A stretch of DNA of 64,000 nucleotides from Dermatophagoides farinae (taxonomy: Eukaryota > Arthropoda > Arachnida > Sarcoptiformes > Pyroglyphidae), in the NCBI RefSeq assembly GCF_024713945.1, contig NC_134678.1:6572001-6636000 (forward strand), written 5' to 3'. The notes beneath the pieces are model-generated. The model worked only from the letters and a program-made list of their open reading frames with translations. It had not been told where the DNA came from and searched no databases. A program made the translations under genes and the position numbers. Positions 47,530 through 59,431 of this stretch are shown here, one piece after another (positions within the stretch are counted from its first letter, which is position 1; every line of letters begins with the position of its first letter).

Positions 47530-50500
47530 GGAGAGCAGAAAAATACTTGAGTTTGAAAAACAAGAATAATTGTTTTGATTCTGTTTTGATAGCCTTAATT
47601 TTTTTTTCTATTTATATAATCATAATTCTAGATCATATTCTTCAGCAAAGAAAACGTTTATTTGTCATAACCATGGAATCATCATGAGCGTAGGAAGAAA
47701 GACAAAAAAAAATTGAAAAAAAAGTCAAGGTCCACACTAACAAACACACACACAAGTACACTCTCTATTTAATTGAATTTTTGTTTTTTTTTCTCACCAA
47801 TTCTATTACATCAATGAAATGAAAAAAAACCATGATGACCATGAGATTCTTCAAAAGGTTTTTTTTGTTTGTTTGTATTGTTTCATTTACATGTGTTATA
47901 TTGATGATATATCGTCATCATATCAATGTGATGATGAAAATATATTATGTTTGTTTGTTTATTGCCTATAATGTTGGTATAATAAAAACATCTATACATT
48001 TCATTGACATTAAGGAGATTAACCTAATTCTTGTTTATATACAATCAATTAATGAAATGAATATAGAATCATTGGCATCAACAAACAACACTATTTGGTG
48101 ATCGAATATTCTATGAATAGAAAATCCCCCCCCAAAAAAAAAAATCTAAATTGCATCTAAATGCGCAAATCATTCACCTGATTTTTTTTTTTGGATGATG
48201 TATGTGAGTAGAAAATTCAGATATTCAAATACACAATTTACGCGCGTTCATTTACATTCACATTCATAGATGAAACATTTTCGTTATTATGATCATGCGT
48301 ATATCACATCATTTCATGGATGTTCATTTTTTAAAGTTGTCAGACGAAAATAAAAAAGAAAATTCTGTGAATTTTTTACGTGAAGTGAATACACACACAC
48401 ACGGCCATCACATTTTCGTTCGTTCATTCATTCATTCATTCGAATTCAATTCAACCGTCGACAAACATTTGCCAGACAACACATACACACACGAACATTG
48501 AAACCAATCAACCGAATTTTTTTTTTCGTTAAAATAAATGAACAGAAACAACAACAATAAAAACACATTTGAAAATAAAAACTTGATTCTTCCACATGTG
48601 CGTTGTGTAATAATTAACGTGTGCGTGTGTAGATGATAAAAAATGTTAAAAAAAAATTTTTCATGTGAAAAAAATGTGAAAATTCATTAAAAAAAGTATA
48701 TGCGTACAACACACAAGCACGCAAACACACAGTTTTTGTTCAGAATCGGTAACCAATGATAGAATCCCCTTACTTTTATTTGCTATTGTTATTCAAATGA
48801 TTGGTTTATGTGGTTATATTGTTTTTGTTGTTGTTTTTGTTGTTGTTGTTGTTCTTGAAAGAAAGAATATTCTCCAATTCCAACTTTTGATGAAAAGAGA
48901 ATATTTATTCGTATTGTTTTTATCATTAAGCATGTAATAGGTGCACGCGTGTTTTTTTAATCGTGTGCACACATTTTTTTTTTTTGTTGGCTGTTTTATC
49001 ATCACATTTCATTAAAATATTGCGTCGTCGTCGTCATCGTCTTTGTTGTTGTTATCATTTGAATCCTAGAATATTCTATACATTTTATATAGCATCTGTA
49101 TATTTTTTCCAACCAAAAAAAAAAAAAAAAATTCTGATTCCATATTGTGCATGTGCGTTCACTCATTGCTTATGGTTTTTTTTCCATATATTTGATTCCC
49201 ATCTTGATCTTGAGTTTTTTTCTCACTCTTTCTCTCTCAGTCACATTTCTTCCACCACCACCACCACCACCACCATCTCATCATCATCATCATCAACGGT
49301 GTGTAATGTACGTATGAACTTGCATGGATGAAAACCAAGTGGAAAAAAAAAATTTTTTTTTTGTTTTTGATCAGGCCATGTACTTTTTTTCGCTGACTGA
49401 TATATTATATGTGCATTTGTTTGTCTAAAAGTGTAGAACTGAAAACCAAGACAACTCAAAGAATCAAATGATGGATCCTCATCATCATCATCCTCATCAT
49501 CACATGACGACATAGAAAACAAGAATTTTTTTTCGTTTTTCTCTCTCTCTCTCCCTCTCTCTTTTGATTCGTCTCATCTGGACCGGATTCATGAATCATA
49601 TAACAAAAAGTAATGATGATAATCAAAATCATATAGCTCATTCACTTCTTCTTCTTTTTCTTCTTTCACATTTAGTAATACTTTGAGTCCATGTCTTGTG
49701 AAGATATATAATAAATATTGAATTGAATAACCACCACTAAAACCAACCGACCACACATACAAAGAGAGAACCAAAACAAAAGAACACGAACCCAATCGAT
49801 GACTGACTACTACCCAAAAAAAAACCAAGACGACAAAAGACAACAAAACGAAAACGAGAAAAAACCAAGAAACGACAATAATAATAAAAATAATATAAAT
49901 ATAAATGTGACAACACATCGAAATTAGAAAAGAAGAAGAAAATTGAATAAATCGATCCTCAAACATTGAAGACACACACTTGTGGTGGTGGTGGTTTTAT
50001 TTACGTTTTTATTCTACTTTTGTTTGTTATTGACAAAAATTGATTGATTTTTTTTTCGTTTCGCTTTTGTTATTTGTTTGATTCGATTCGATTTTTTTTT
50101 TCATTATCATGGTAAGTATACAATGTTTTTGTTTTCAATTTCAAGAATTTCTATCCAAATTTAATTTATTACGATTGACGAAGCAATATGATGATGATGG
50201 TGATAATTAAAATATCTCGGGCTAAATGGATTGTCGTCACAGTAATACTTTCTCTCTCTCTCTATCGTTCGATATTCGATATATCCAATAGTTTCTTTCC
50301 CTTTCATTATCTCACCATCGTTTAAGATATGAATTTCAAAATTTCTTGATTTTCTTAGTATTGAGGTAGCAAATAGAAATTAGAACGATTTCATTTACCA
50401 ATGCAAAGTATGCAATAACATGATGACATTTTTTTTCAGTTCTTGGAATAATGATTATGATGATAAAAAACATTTTATTTGATTAGATTTGATGATAATG

Positions 50501-52059
50501 ATGAATTTTTCATTTTTTTTCGCTTAAATCAAAATCATAATCATCATCGGAACAACATCATCAACAACAACAACAAAAAACGAGGACATGATTTTAATTA
50601 TCAACCAAAATCATCAATCAATCGATAATATATAAATGAAACACACACACACAAAAATATGATAAACCAGTTAATAAGAAAAAAAAGAACCGAATAAACA
50701 GTGAATGATGATACCAGTTTTTTTTCACCCTATCATTACATTTTTTTTATGGTGCAATTTTTTTTTAACATTCTCTTTAGTGGCCAATTTTTGGTATTGT
50801 TTGTTTGAACTTAACAAACAATAACAAAAACAACAACAACAACAAATCAATAGTTGATGGCCATCATCATCAATATTTATTATTGTTACGAAATATCGAT
50901 CCAATTCTATTGTGTTTACTATTTATATATGAAAAAAATAGCAATAATAAACCAAAAATTGATTGATCGATTGATGTATGTGTCAATTATATATTGAGAA
51001 AAATGAAAAACAAAAAATTTCATATGTTTGATCTTGATCATCATTTTGTTTTGTTTTGTTTTTGTTTTTTTTTTTGTTATTATTATCATCGACATCGACA
51101 TTTTTTAATTTTGCTGCCAATTGTCAATTGTCGAATGAATTAATGTTTTTGTTTTTCAGCATTGTCATTTATAATATTTAGTCTTTTTTTTCGTTCTCAT
51201 CAAATTGATCATCATGATGATTGAACAAGTTGAATTTATTAATGATGAAGAAGAATAAAAATATTTGACATCTTTGACCCATTGTGTTTTCATTTTTTTT
51301 TCTCTTTGTGTGGTGTTTTTTTTTTGTTGTTGGGTAACAGTTTTTAATCCGACACACTCGTAATAATATAGGGAAAATACCTTTTCGTATATACTGTGTA
51401 TAAAAGGGCACACACATTGAATGAGATTGAATTGTTTTTTGTTCATTTTCATTATTATAATTGAGTTGGAAAAAGAAAACCAGAACGAATGTGAATCATT
51501 AATTTGTTTTAATAGTTTTTTTTATATTTCATTTTTCATTCATTTTCATTTTTTTCATTTCATTTCATGTTTTCTTTGGCTAAAATCAAATCTATAGATT
51601 AATTGTGTGAATAAATGACAATGATGATTCGATGACACGACAACAACGATAATTTTCTTTTCTGGAATATTTGGCCGGAAAAAAAATTGCACAAATTCAA
51701 CAAATATAAATAAGATAAGCGTAAAAAACCATTCGACACGATTGGATCATCATCATCATCATCCTAATCATTCTAATCATCGTTCGATATGTAGTTGTTG
51801 TTGACAAAATTTAATGGTACCGGTTCTATTATATCACGCCATCATCATCATCGTCATTCATGATTTACCAACCCGCCGATGACGAGAAGAAAACTAAAAA
51901 AAAGTCATGTAGAATTTAAAAGAAAAAAACAAATTAATCACAATTTACTTTTAATCATCTCCGGTGTCAAAGAAAAAAAAACATAGTCCTTTCTCTTTCA
52001 TTCATTTGAGGGTAAAAACCCGTTGATATCAATTTTTTTTTTTTGATAGACAAAACAAA

Positions 52060-54560
52060 ATGAACAAGATGTTGAGCACGGCCACATCGATGGCATCTTA
52101 TCATAATAAATTTTCATCATCATCATCATCATCATCTTCGACGACTACTACATCATCATCATCATCATCATCGACACCGACCAGAACGATGTCATCAAGA
52201 AATCGTGATCAAAATACCGGTATTGGTCGTTTTGGTTTTACTTATAATAATAATGATAATGATAATGACATTATCTATATGACCGGTGATATAATTGGTA
52301 CAGATTATTTTGTATCATCATTAGATTTTGAATATGATCTCTTTCTAAATGGTTTGGTTAATTGTGACAATTCTGGTTATCGTAATCGTATTCGACAATA
52401 TAATGAAACATATGATGTAAATCTTTATAATGATTTACCATCATTGATTGAATCGAAAAGTGCAACAACAAAATTGAATAATAATAATTATCGTGATGAA
52501 TATCGTTGGCCATCACAACAACCACCGCCACTTATTAAATCACCACAAGATTCATCATCATCATCAATTCTATTCACATCAACAACCGATAGCTTATTTT
52601 CAGCCCTCAATTCACCATTATCGCGTGCAGCTACAGCTTATCGGCATCTACAAAAGCCACAAAGACAGTATGCAATACCCAACGATTACAATGTTTTGCC
52701 ATCAATTGGTCATAGTAATAGTAATTATATTAATGGTAAACAAAGTCATTTACAATCTAGTCAATCAAATCATTCGAATTCGAAAACTAATCAATCGTTG
52801 CCGATTTCTTTATCATCATCATCGACGACGACAACAACAACATCTTTATCAACGACAACCACCAAGAACAATAACAACATTCATAACAAGATACAAATGT
52901 TGAATCAAAATACAACCACAACAACAACCGGAAATTGTAACAACATCCAACATCAGAATATACAAACAGGAGTGGGTAATTCCAATGGTAATAATTCAAT
53001 CATATCGAACAATACGACACAATCATCATCATTGAATAGCGGTAAAATGATTGAAAGTCAAAAAATTCTTCCTCCATCTTCATTGGCATTCTCATCATCA
53101 TCATCATTTTCAACTTCAACGGGCAATCAACCCTCAATGATGAATAATGAAAATGTTGTTGACATCATGGATAATATCAATACAAATCTTGGCCATCAAC
53201 ATTTACATGCTTTGCATCGATTTCGGCAACAAAGGAAAAAAGGTTTGTCGACGTCTTTTTTTTCTTTTCCGGCATTTTCTTTTCATTTTCATTTATTATT
53301 AGTAACAAATCAAATTTGTATTTGACATTCTTAAACTTTCTTTTTCCTTGTTGTTTAATAGGCTTGATTAGTCGACTTAAAGATGTGGTGATAAGTTTTA
53401 CACCAAAAGCACGATGTTCATTGGTGAATCGTGTGGATGACATTTATGCTCGATATGGTAAAGATGAGAAAGATGCATTGGAAGCATTTAATTTTTTGAA
53501 TGAAATCAACATTGAAGAAGAAGCGGACAATGTGATGATTGATGATGATAAAAATGGTTATAATGTTGACGACAACAAACAAGAAGATGTTGATCAGGAT
53601 GGTTTAATGATGGTTTCGTCTAACATCACACAGTCAATGACATATAATCCTCATATAATCAATGTGAATGAACCATCTTTATTTTCTAACGATGGTGATG
53701 ATGATAATCTTGAAATGAATCTAAAAATGGAAGAATATGATCTAATTCATCCAATCAGTAGCTGTGATATGATTACGGATCTATCGAATGACAATGATGA
53801 TGATGATAAAGATGATTCTAAGAAAATGACAACCCATCCATCATCATCGTATGAAGATGATAATGTTGGAAATTCTAAAATCAACATTCAAAATCAAAAA
53901 TTCAATAATAATATTCATGATATGAATGATAATGAATCCAAGACCAAATCATCACCATATTCACCGATACATAATCATCGTAGACATAAATCACCGCCTG
54001 AATCAATTTGTACACCATCATCATCATCATCATCATTATTGTATCATCAAAATCAATCACATACGCAACAACAGCATCCTTATTCATCATTATTATCATC
54101 ATCGCCATCAAAATCTAATCATTCGATTAAATTACAAAAATTTTGTCGTTTTGGTTTTCCACGTAAATCTAGTTCATTAGAATTTCAATCAACAATGAAA
54201 CGTTTGGATGAAGAACAACAATCAGATGATCAGGAATCGATTTCTTATCATTCACATTCAGTACAAGAAACATTACAACCATCATCATCATCATCATCAA
54301 CAACAACAACAACAACTGGTGGTAAACTTTTATTATTATATTGTAGTGGTAATGAAAATGGATCAATCAATCATCAATCAAACAATATTGGTAGATATTC
54401 ATTTTTGACAAAAAATTCGTCAAATCCTACATCTACAAATAATGGCAAAAAAATATCAAAGAATCGTAATAACAACAAAAAATCCAAAAATAAAATGGCC
54501 TTTTCAACAACATCATCATCTACTACAACTACAACCACTGTAACGGCATTATCAGAATGA
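52060..54560 (+). CDS. Unrecognised Ser/Asn/Gln-rich protein, two exons, 793 aa
   Basis: Exon 1 is 52060-53242 and exon 2 is 53362-54560. The 119-nt intron (AAAAAAG/GTTTGT to TTTAATAG) joins RQQRKKG to LISRLKDVV in frame; the total of 2382 nt is a multiple of three. Ordered islands sit in a sea of Ser, Thr, Asn and Asp runs: residues about 75-130 (YDLFLNGLVNCDNSGY, then DVNLYNDLPSLIE), the block around the splice (residues about 375-440, ISRLKDVVISFTPKARCSLV, then DDIYARYGKDEKDALEAFNF), and a basic patch near 650 (KLQKFCRFGFPRKSS). There is no signal peptide or membrane helix. The spliced block, spanning an intron, argues for a real gene. Because GATAG precedes the start ATG by ten bases, upstream non-coding exons are likely. 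I do not recognise the family; a regulatory or scaffold role is only a guess from composition. Confidence 0.65.
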
Positions 54561-57133
54561 TGAGGAAACTATTGAAAAAAAAACAAACGGAATTACAAAT
54601 ATTGTGTTTATTGATAAATATTCTATGATGCAGTCTAGAATTTAATATTCAAAAATTCAACATCACCGCCGTCACCATAACCACTAAGACAACTTGTTTA
54701 GCCATATTTCTTCACAAAAAAAAACACAAACATCATTAGAACGTCGTACATTTATACGGAAGTCAAAGAATTCTTATTCTTCAATTATTTATTGGCCATA
54801 TAAACACCCACGTTTATACATACATTCATACTTACACACACATCCCTTATTCTCATTGCCAGAGAATACAAAAAAAAAATTTCTATCCTTCGTTAAAGTG
54901 CTCTAAATTCCGTAAACAACAACGAACGACAAGAATTTTATATTCACCAAACAACAAGCAGGAATATTTTTAATGTGAAAATAGAAAAAAAGCAGCTGTA
55001 ACAAATTACATACACAAACTTTGAGACAAATTTTTTTCTTCTCATTATCATATGAAATGAGTTCATGACAACAAAAAAAAATTCTTTATATACAATTCAC
55101 CACTCTCGTTCTCACACACACACTTGTTATACACAGATTCTTTGAGTTCGAAAAAAAAATTCTTTTTTTAGATATCAAAATTTTTTTCTTTCCACACTTT
55201 TTTTCCCATTCAAATCGTTAAATCATATTTCATCTAACAACCATACTCAATTGGACAATTGACATTCATTTGAACAAAAAAAAAATTCGTCTTTCGATTT
55301 TTCATTTTTATTCTTTCTCATTATTATTATCATCATCATCATCATCATCATTATATAATATTCAAATCGGTTTTTACCAACATTCAATCGATGAAAACAA
55401 GTGAAAACATTGAAAATTGACTTGTGCAATTTTTAAAAACGTCATACACACACACCTATACATACACATGAAGAATATGGAAAGAATCAAGACATCTGCA
55501 CATACACCCACACCCATACACACACACACACATATCCATCGGCTATAAATTCTTTATGAATTTTTTTTTTTTTTGATAAAGAATTTTCCAATTGCGATGT
55601 AATTCTGCCTTCAAGCTATTCTATTTTGAAAAACAAAATTCTTTTCCATATGAATGACAACTTATTGTCCGAATGATGTCAGCAAAAAAAAAGATGATGA
55701 TGATTACTAAGAATCTTAACTGAAAAACAAAATACAAACACACACACACACGTATACATTTGCTGTATATTTACGAAGCAAAAAAAAAAAAATTCCAAAC
55801 GATGCCTCAGAATCTAATTTTCTCTATATATCTGCTAACTATAGTTTCAATGTAATCAAAAGAAAAAAAAAAAAAAAGAAAAACCCAATATATCAAAAAT
55901 CATCTAAATTGAATGATGATGATGATGAAGAATATCCCATCAGCTACATCACAGAATACACAGAGAATATAGTTTATCAATAAGATGATACAATCGAATC
56001 TGATAATTTTTCATAAGAAAAAAACAAAACAAAACATTCATTCATAGAGCTTCCAGAGTATATATAAAAAAAATTTTTTTTATTTATATTTTATCAAATC
56101 AAATCAAATCAAATCAATCAAACAACTGAAAAATCAATCCATCATCATCAAGAATTATTATTATTATATTGAATTGAATCATCAAATTTTTTTTTCTGTT
56201 CATCAATGCCATTCACACACACACAACATCTAGCTAAAGCTTCAGAATCAGAATATTTGATCATTCTATATTTTTATTGTTCAAACCATACAACCACCGC
56301 AGATTTATAAATGAAATTCCTAGTGAAATATTTTTATTTCCCTCTTGCTCTGAATCCATATAGATCTATTTATTATTTTAAAATCCGCTATCCACACTCC
56401 ATTCGAATTTGTTTTCCTTCAGATGAGAAAAAAAACGAAATGATCGAAGAAGTTTGTGTGTGAGAGAGAGAAAAAAAACACTGTCAATGAATTAGGAAAA
56501 TTGAAATTTTTATTTTTGTTTGTCATGTTATATGTGATTAATATTGGACAATTTGAACAGTTTCAAGATCAATATATACTTGTTATTATATATCACCTGT
56601 TTTGTTTATCATTGAAAATTGTAAATTTTAACCTTTTTAAAAAAAAGTATATGTAAACACACCGAAACCACGTTATTGTTGTTATTACTGACCATTCTAA
56701 TTATTATTATTTTTTTACATTCAAATAGACGTGTACTATTATCCCTACCAGAGCTAACCAGACTAATGAATGAATGTGCAATACTTTTTTTTTTTTTTTT
56801 GGTTTGTTTGATTTTTTTTTCTTTCATCCAATATGTTGATCGATCTGTTTCTTTTTTAATTTATTGTCGATTGATTTTTTTTTCAATTTTTTCGTATTGT
56901 TTAAAGAAGGAATGAATTGGAAATTGAAAAATTTACAATTACATACACACACACAGACACACACAAACATACACTCGAATCACAACAACAATCCACCACC
57001 CATACAAAGATTAATTTATTTAAACAAAACATAATAATAATAAAAAAAATCCAAAAAAGAAATACTTTTCTGTCCATTTTAAAATTTATTTAGTGAATTG
57101 ATAATTAATGCCATTTGGATCGATATTCATTCA
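54561..57133. other. Intergenic region, convergent
   Basis: 2.6 kb between the 52060 gene (plus) and MED21 (minus). It is AT-rich with many (CA)n runs, (ATC)n at 55331-55351, and several near-identical poly-A-with-flank patches. A minus-strand AATAAA at 57085-57090 lies 44 nt past the MED21 stop. No gene visible. Confidence 0.55.
57085..57090 (-). terminator. Polyadenylation hexamer for MED21
   Basis: AATAAA on the minus strand, 44 nt beyond the MED21 stop codon. Confidence 0.45.
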
Positions 57134-57886
57134 TTAATCGGGTGAATGATCATCAAGAATGCTATGTAAAATCCTATTTGATGATTGCAGGGTATTTTTC
57201 GTCAATGATGTAATGGTGGTAGAATTTGTTGATGGTGATGTCAACATTTGTGCCTCTAATTGTTTCATACGCATCTGATTTTGAGCAATATCTTCTAATG
57301 CATTTTTGATCACATCCAATAATTGTTCTGCTTGATTGATAACATTTTCTAATTTTTTTGCCTCTTCATGATTTTCCATTTCCAATACTTTTATATGTGC
57401 TTCTTGTAGATCGGATTCCATTTCTCGACTAGGCAATGAATCAATAATTAAATCAATATCTTTAGCTGTTTTTGTGATTAGTTTGGCAAAAAATTTGGAA
57501 TTTTCTCCAGAATCGGGAAGTTGTTGTTGTTGTTGTTGTGGAATACCATCACCATTGATCATCAGAGAAGCATCACTACCATTCTGTTTGACATCACTAT
57601 TTGATTTTTCTGCAGATTTATTATTATTATTATTATTCGGATTATCATGGCCATTTTTAACCACATTGTTATCATTTTGTTCAATATTATCAACGTCTTC
57701 AATTTCAACGGGTATTCCGGCTTCGATTAATACCTGTTTATATGCCGTACTAGGTGAACGAGCAAATGCAGAAAAATCAGGAAACGGTGTTGGCCGTGAA
57801 CATTGTTGCAATAATCCAATACTGTTGCATAAATTTTCAGCTTGTACATTGACGGCATCCTGAAGTTGTGTTAATCGATCGGCCAT
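57134..57886 (-). CDS. MED21: Mediator complex subunit 21 (MED21/SRB7)
   Basis: Intronless frame read from ATG 57886; the open frame extends 23 codons further upstream, but MADRLTQLQDAVN is the conserved MED21 N-terminus. It is 250 aa, against 144 in human. Residues 1-35 (ending LCNSIGLLQQC) and about 130-215 match the family; the second block includes ITKTAKDIDLIIDSLPSRE and the helical coiled coil NHEEAKKLENVINQAEQLLD. Between them (about 46-128) is an insertion with Asp/Asn and Gln runs (NNNNNN, QQQQQQ). MED21 pairs with MED7 in the Mediator middle module, bridging activators and RNA polymerase II in the nucleus. It is divergent from the SOSS-B gene with a 499-bp shared upstream region. 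Identification is firm. Confidence 0.93.
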   Translation of the reverse strand: MADRLTQLQDAVNVQAENLCNSIGLLQQCSRPTPFPDFSAFARSPSTAYKQVLIEAGIPVEIEDVDNIEQNDNNVVKNGHDNPNNNNNNKSAEKSNSDVKQNGSDASLMINGDGIPQQQQQQLPDSGENSKFFAKLITKTAKDIDLIIDSLPSREMESDLQEAHIKVLEMENHEEAKKLENVINQAEQLLDVIKNALEDIAQNQMRMKQLEAQMLTSPSTNSTTITSLTKNTLQSSNRILHSILDDHSPD

Positions 57887-58385
57887 TCTAATTTTTTTTT
57901 CTATATTTGTCATATTCAATAGAATATAATTAATATATGGAAAACTTTTGAACAAATAGTTTACTTCACTTTTTTTTCTATAAAAATATCACAAAAATCA
58001 AATGAAATGTTCAATTACAGCTGATGATCACGTTCGATTTAGATTTTAAATTTTTTTTTTAAACTTTTTTTTTTGATCGATATCGACTTACTCGACCACT
58101 TTATCAAATGATTGGAAAAAGATCTGAGATAATGTCCAAGGATAATAACAAAATATAATAAAGGCACCAAACATACAAATGATTATTAAATTCTGGATTT
58201 AAAAGAATTTTTCGTTTATCGTTCATGGAAACAATAAACAACGTGACTCTTTAAAATTATCAATCCTATTGTTTATGAACAGAACATTTATTTTTTTTTT
58301 CGAGAATTTTTTTTCAATTTAGGATTCGAGCATTCAATTTTTTCTATTTTTTTTTGTGAATTTCAGAATTATTCAAACATTTATT
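57887..58385. promoter_or_regulatory. Shared upstream region of MED21 and SOSS-B
   Basis: 499 bp between the two divergent start codons, so both promoters must lie in it or in upstream exons. It contains the palindrome-like TCGATATCGA (58077-58086) in T-rich DNA. No TATA element can be assigned with confidence. Confidence 0.4.
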
Positions 58386-58915
58386 ATGGGCTATTCGATC
58401 AATCATATAAATATGGCCGATAAAATTGAATCAATTAAAGATCTTAAACCACAGATGAGCAAAATAAATTTAATTGGCATTGTAATTGAAGTTGGTAAGA
58501 AATTTGATGATTTTTCTTGACAAAAACAAAAAATTGAATCCTGTTAATTGTTTCAAAATATTTTTTCTAGTTACACGTTATTTGACCAAAGATAATCATG
58601 ATATAAGATTATTTCGAATTGCCGATCGTACTGGCACGATAAATGTATGTATTTATGATGAACCGGGTACCTATATTCAAACGGGTGATATTTGTCGTTT
58701 AACTCGATGGTAAGTTTAGTATCATATTATGGAATTTTAAAATTAAATCAATCCTTTCAACCAGCTACACATCCACCCATAAAGGATCATTAACAGTATA
58801 TTTAGGTCGTAATGGTAAAATTACTAAAATAGGTGAATTTTGTATGTCGTTTGTTGAATCACCAAATATGAGCGAGCCGGATCCATCATATCAAATGGCA
58901 GCAATGAATTCTTGA
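58386..58915 (+). CDS. NABP2: SOSS complex subunit B / NABP single-stranded DNA-binding protein
   Basis: Three exons: 58386-58494, 58571-58709 and 58765-58915. They total 399 nt and 132 aa; introns are 76 and 55 nt with GTAAG donors and CTAG/CCAG acceptors. The OB-fold of human NABP1/2 (SOSS-B1/B2) is recognisable throughout: LKPQMSKINLIGIVIEV, IADRTGTINVCIYDEPG, IQTGDICRLTR, GSLTVYLGR, IGEFCMSF and the closing SPNMSEPDPSYQ. In animals it binds single-stranded DNA with INTS3 and INIP in the SOSS complex, acting in double-strand-break repair and checkpoint signalling in the nucleus. Human proteins are about 204-211 aa because of a Pro/Ser-rich C-terminal tail that is absent here. Met10 (MADKIES) is an alternative start. 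Paralogue identity (NABP1 or NABP2) cannot be decided. Confidence 0.9.
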
Positions 58916-59431
58916 AAAATCTGTGAATTATTTTTTTAGATTTTAATTATTATCATAATCATCATCAATAATTGCATCAATTGAATTAATTTAAAGAAAT
59001 TATTTAGTGATTTTATATATTTTATTTATATCATTCTTGGCCCCAAAAATATTATTATAAAATTATTATTAAAACTTGTCACACACACATACACACACTT
59101 GTCACTTGTCTATATATATAATTAATTAATAAGATAAGATTAATAATACTGAAATATTGTGAAAACAAAAAACAAATTAAATTCTGTACATTGAGAAACA
59201 TTCGAAAGTGCGAGCGCGTGAGTATTGTATATGAATACAAATGATGATGTTGGAAATGACAAAAAAAAGACGAGAAAAAATTCAACAAGATGTGTGTGGG
59301 TGTGTGGGTGTGTGTGTGTGAAACAGATAAACTGAAGACACTTTTGTGGTTTTTTGCTGCTTTCACGTTTCACAATGATTTAAACAAAGTGTTCCAAATG
59401 TGATTTTGAATTTTTGAAATTTTTTTTCCCC
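58916..59431. other. Convergent intergenic spacer
   Basis: 516 bp between the SOSS-B gene and the DPP-like gene, with (AC)n and (GT)n tracts. The open frames on the minus strand are repeats of these tracts. Nothing else supported. Confidence 0.6.

Larger units (their letters stand above)
42784..52059. other. 9-kb gene-poor region
   Basis: AT-rich DNA between HIBADH (minus) and the 52060 gene (plus). It has (CA)n at 45659-45680 and 47511-47529, poly-A/T and (ATC)n tracts, and an inverted repeat at 46635-46680. T-rich DNA ending GATAG at 52041-52049 directly before the next ATG looks like a splice acceptor, so 5' UTR exons of the 52060 gene may lie here. ATG/GTAAGT near 50107-50113 could be such an exon, but splicing it there gives an early stop. 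No coding exon is recognised. Confidence 0.5.

Noticed and set aside
50095-50115. ATG directly followed by a perfect donor (ATG/GTAAGT)
   Set aside because: Joined to the acceptor before 52050, it reads into a stop after about 20 codons; no other partner exon could be identified, so it may be a 5' UTR exon or chance.
59079-59366. Overlapping minus-strand frames with THTHTP repeats
   Set aside because: They are translations of a (GT)n/(AC)n tract in the convergent spacer.
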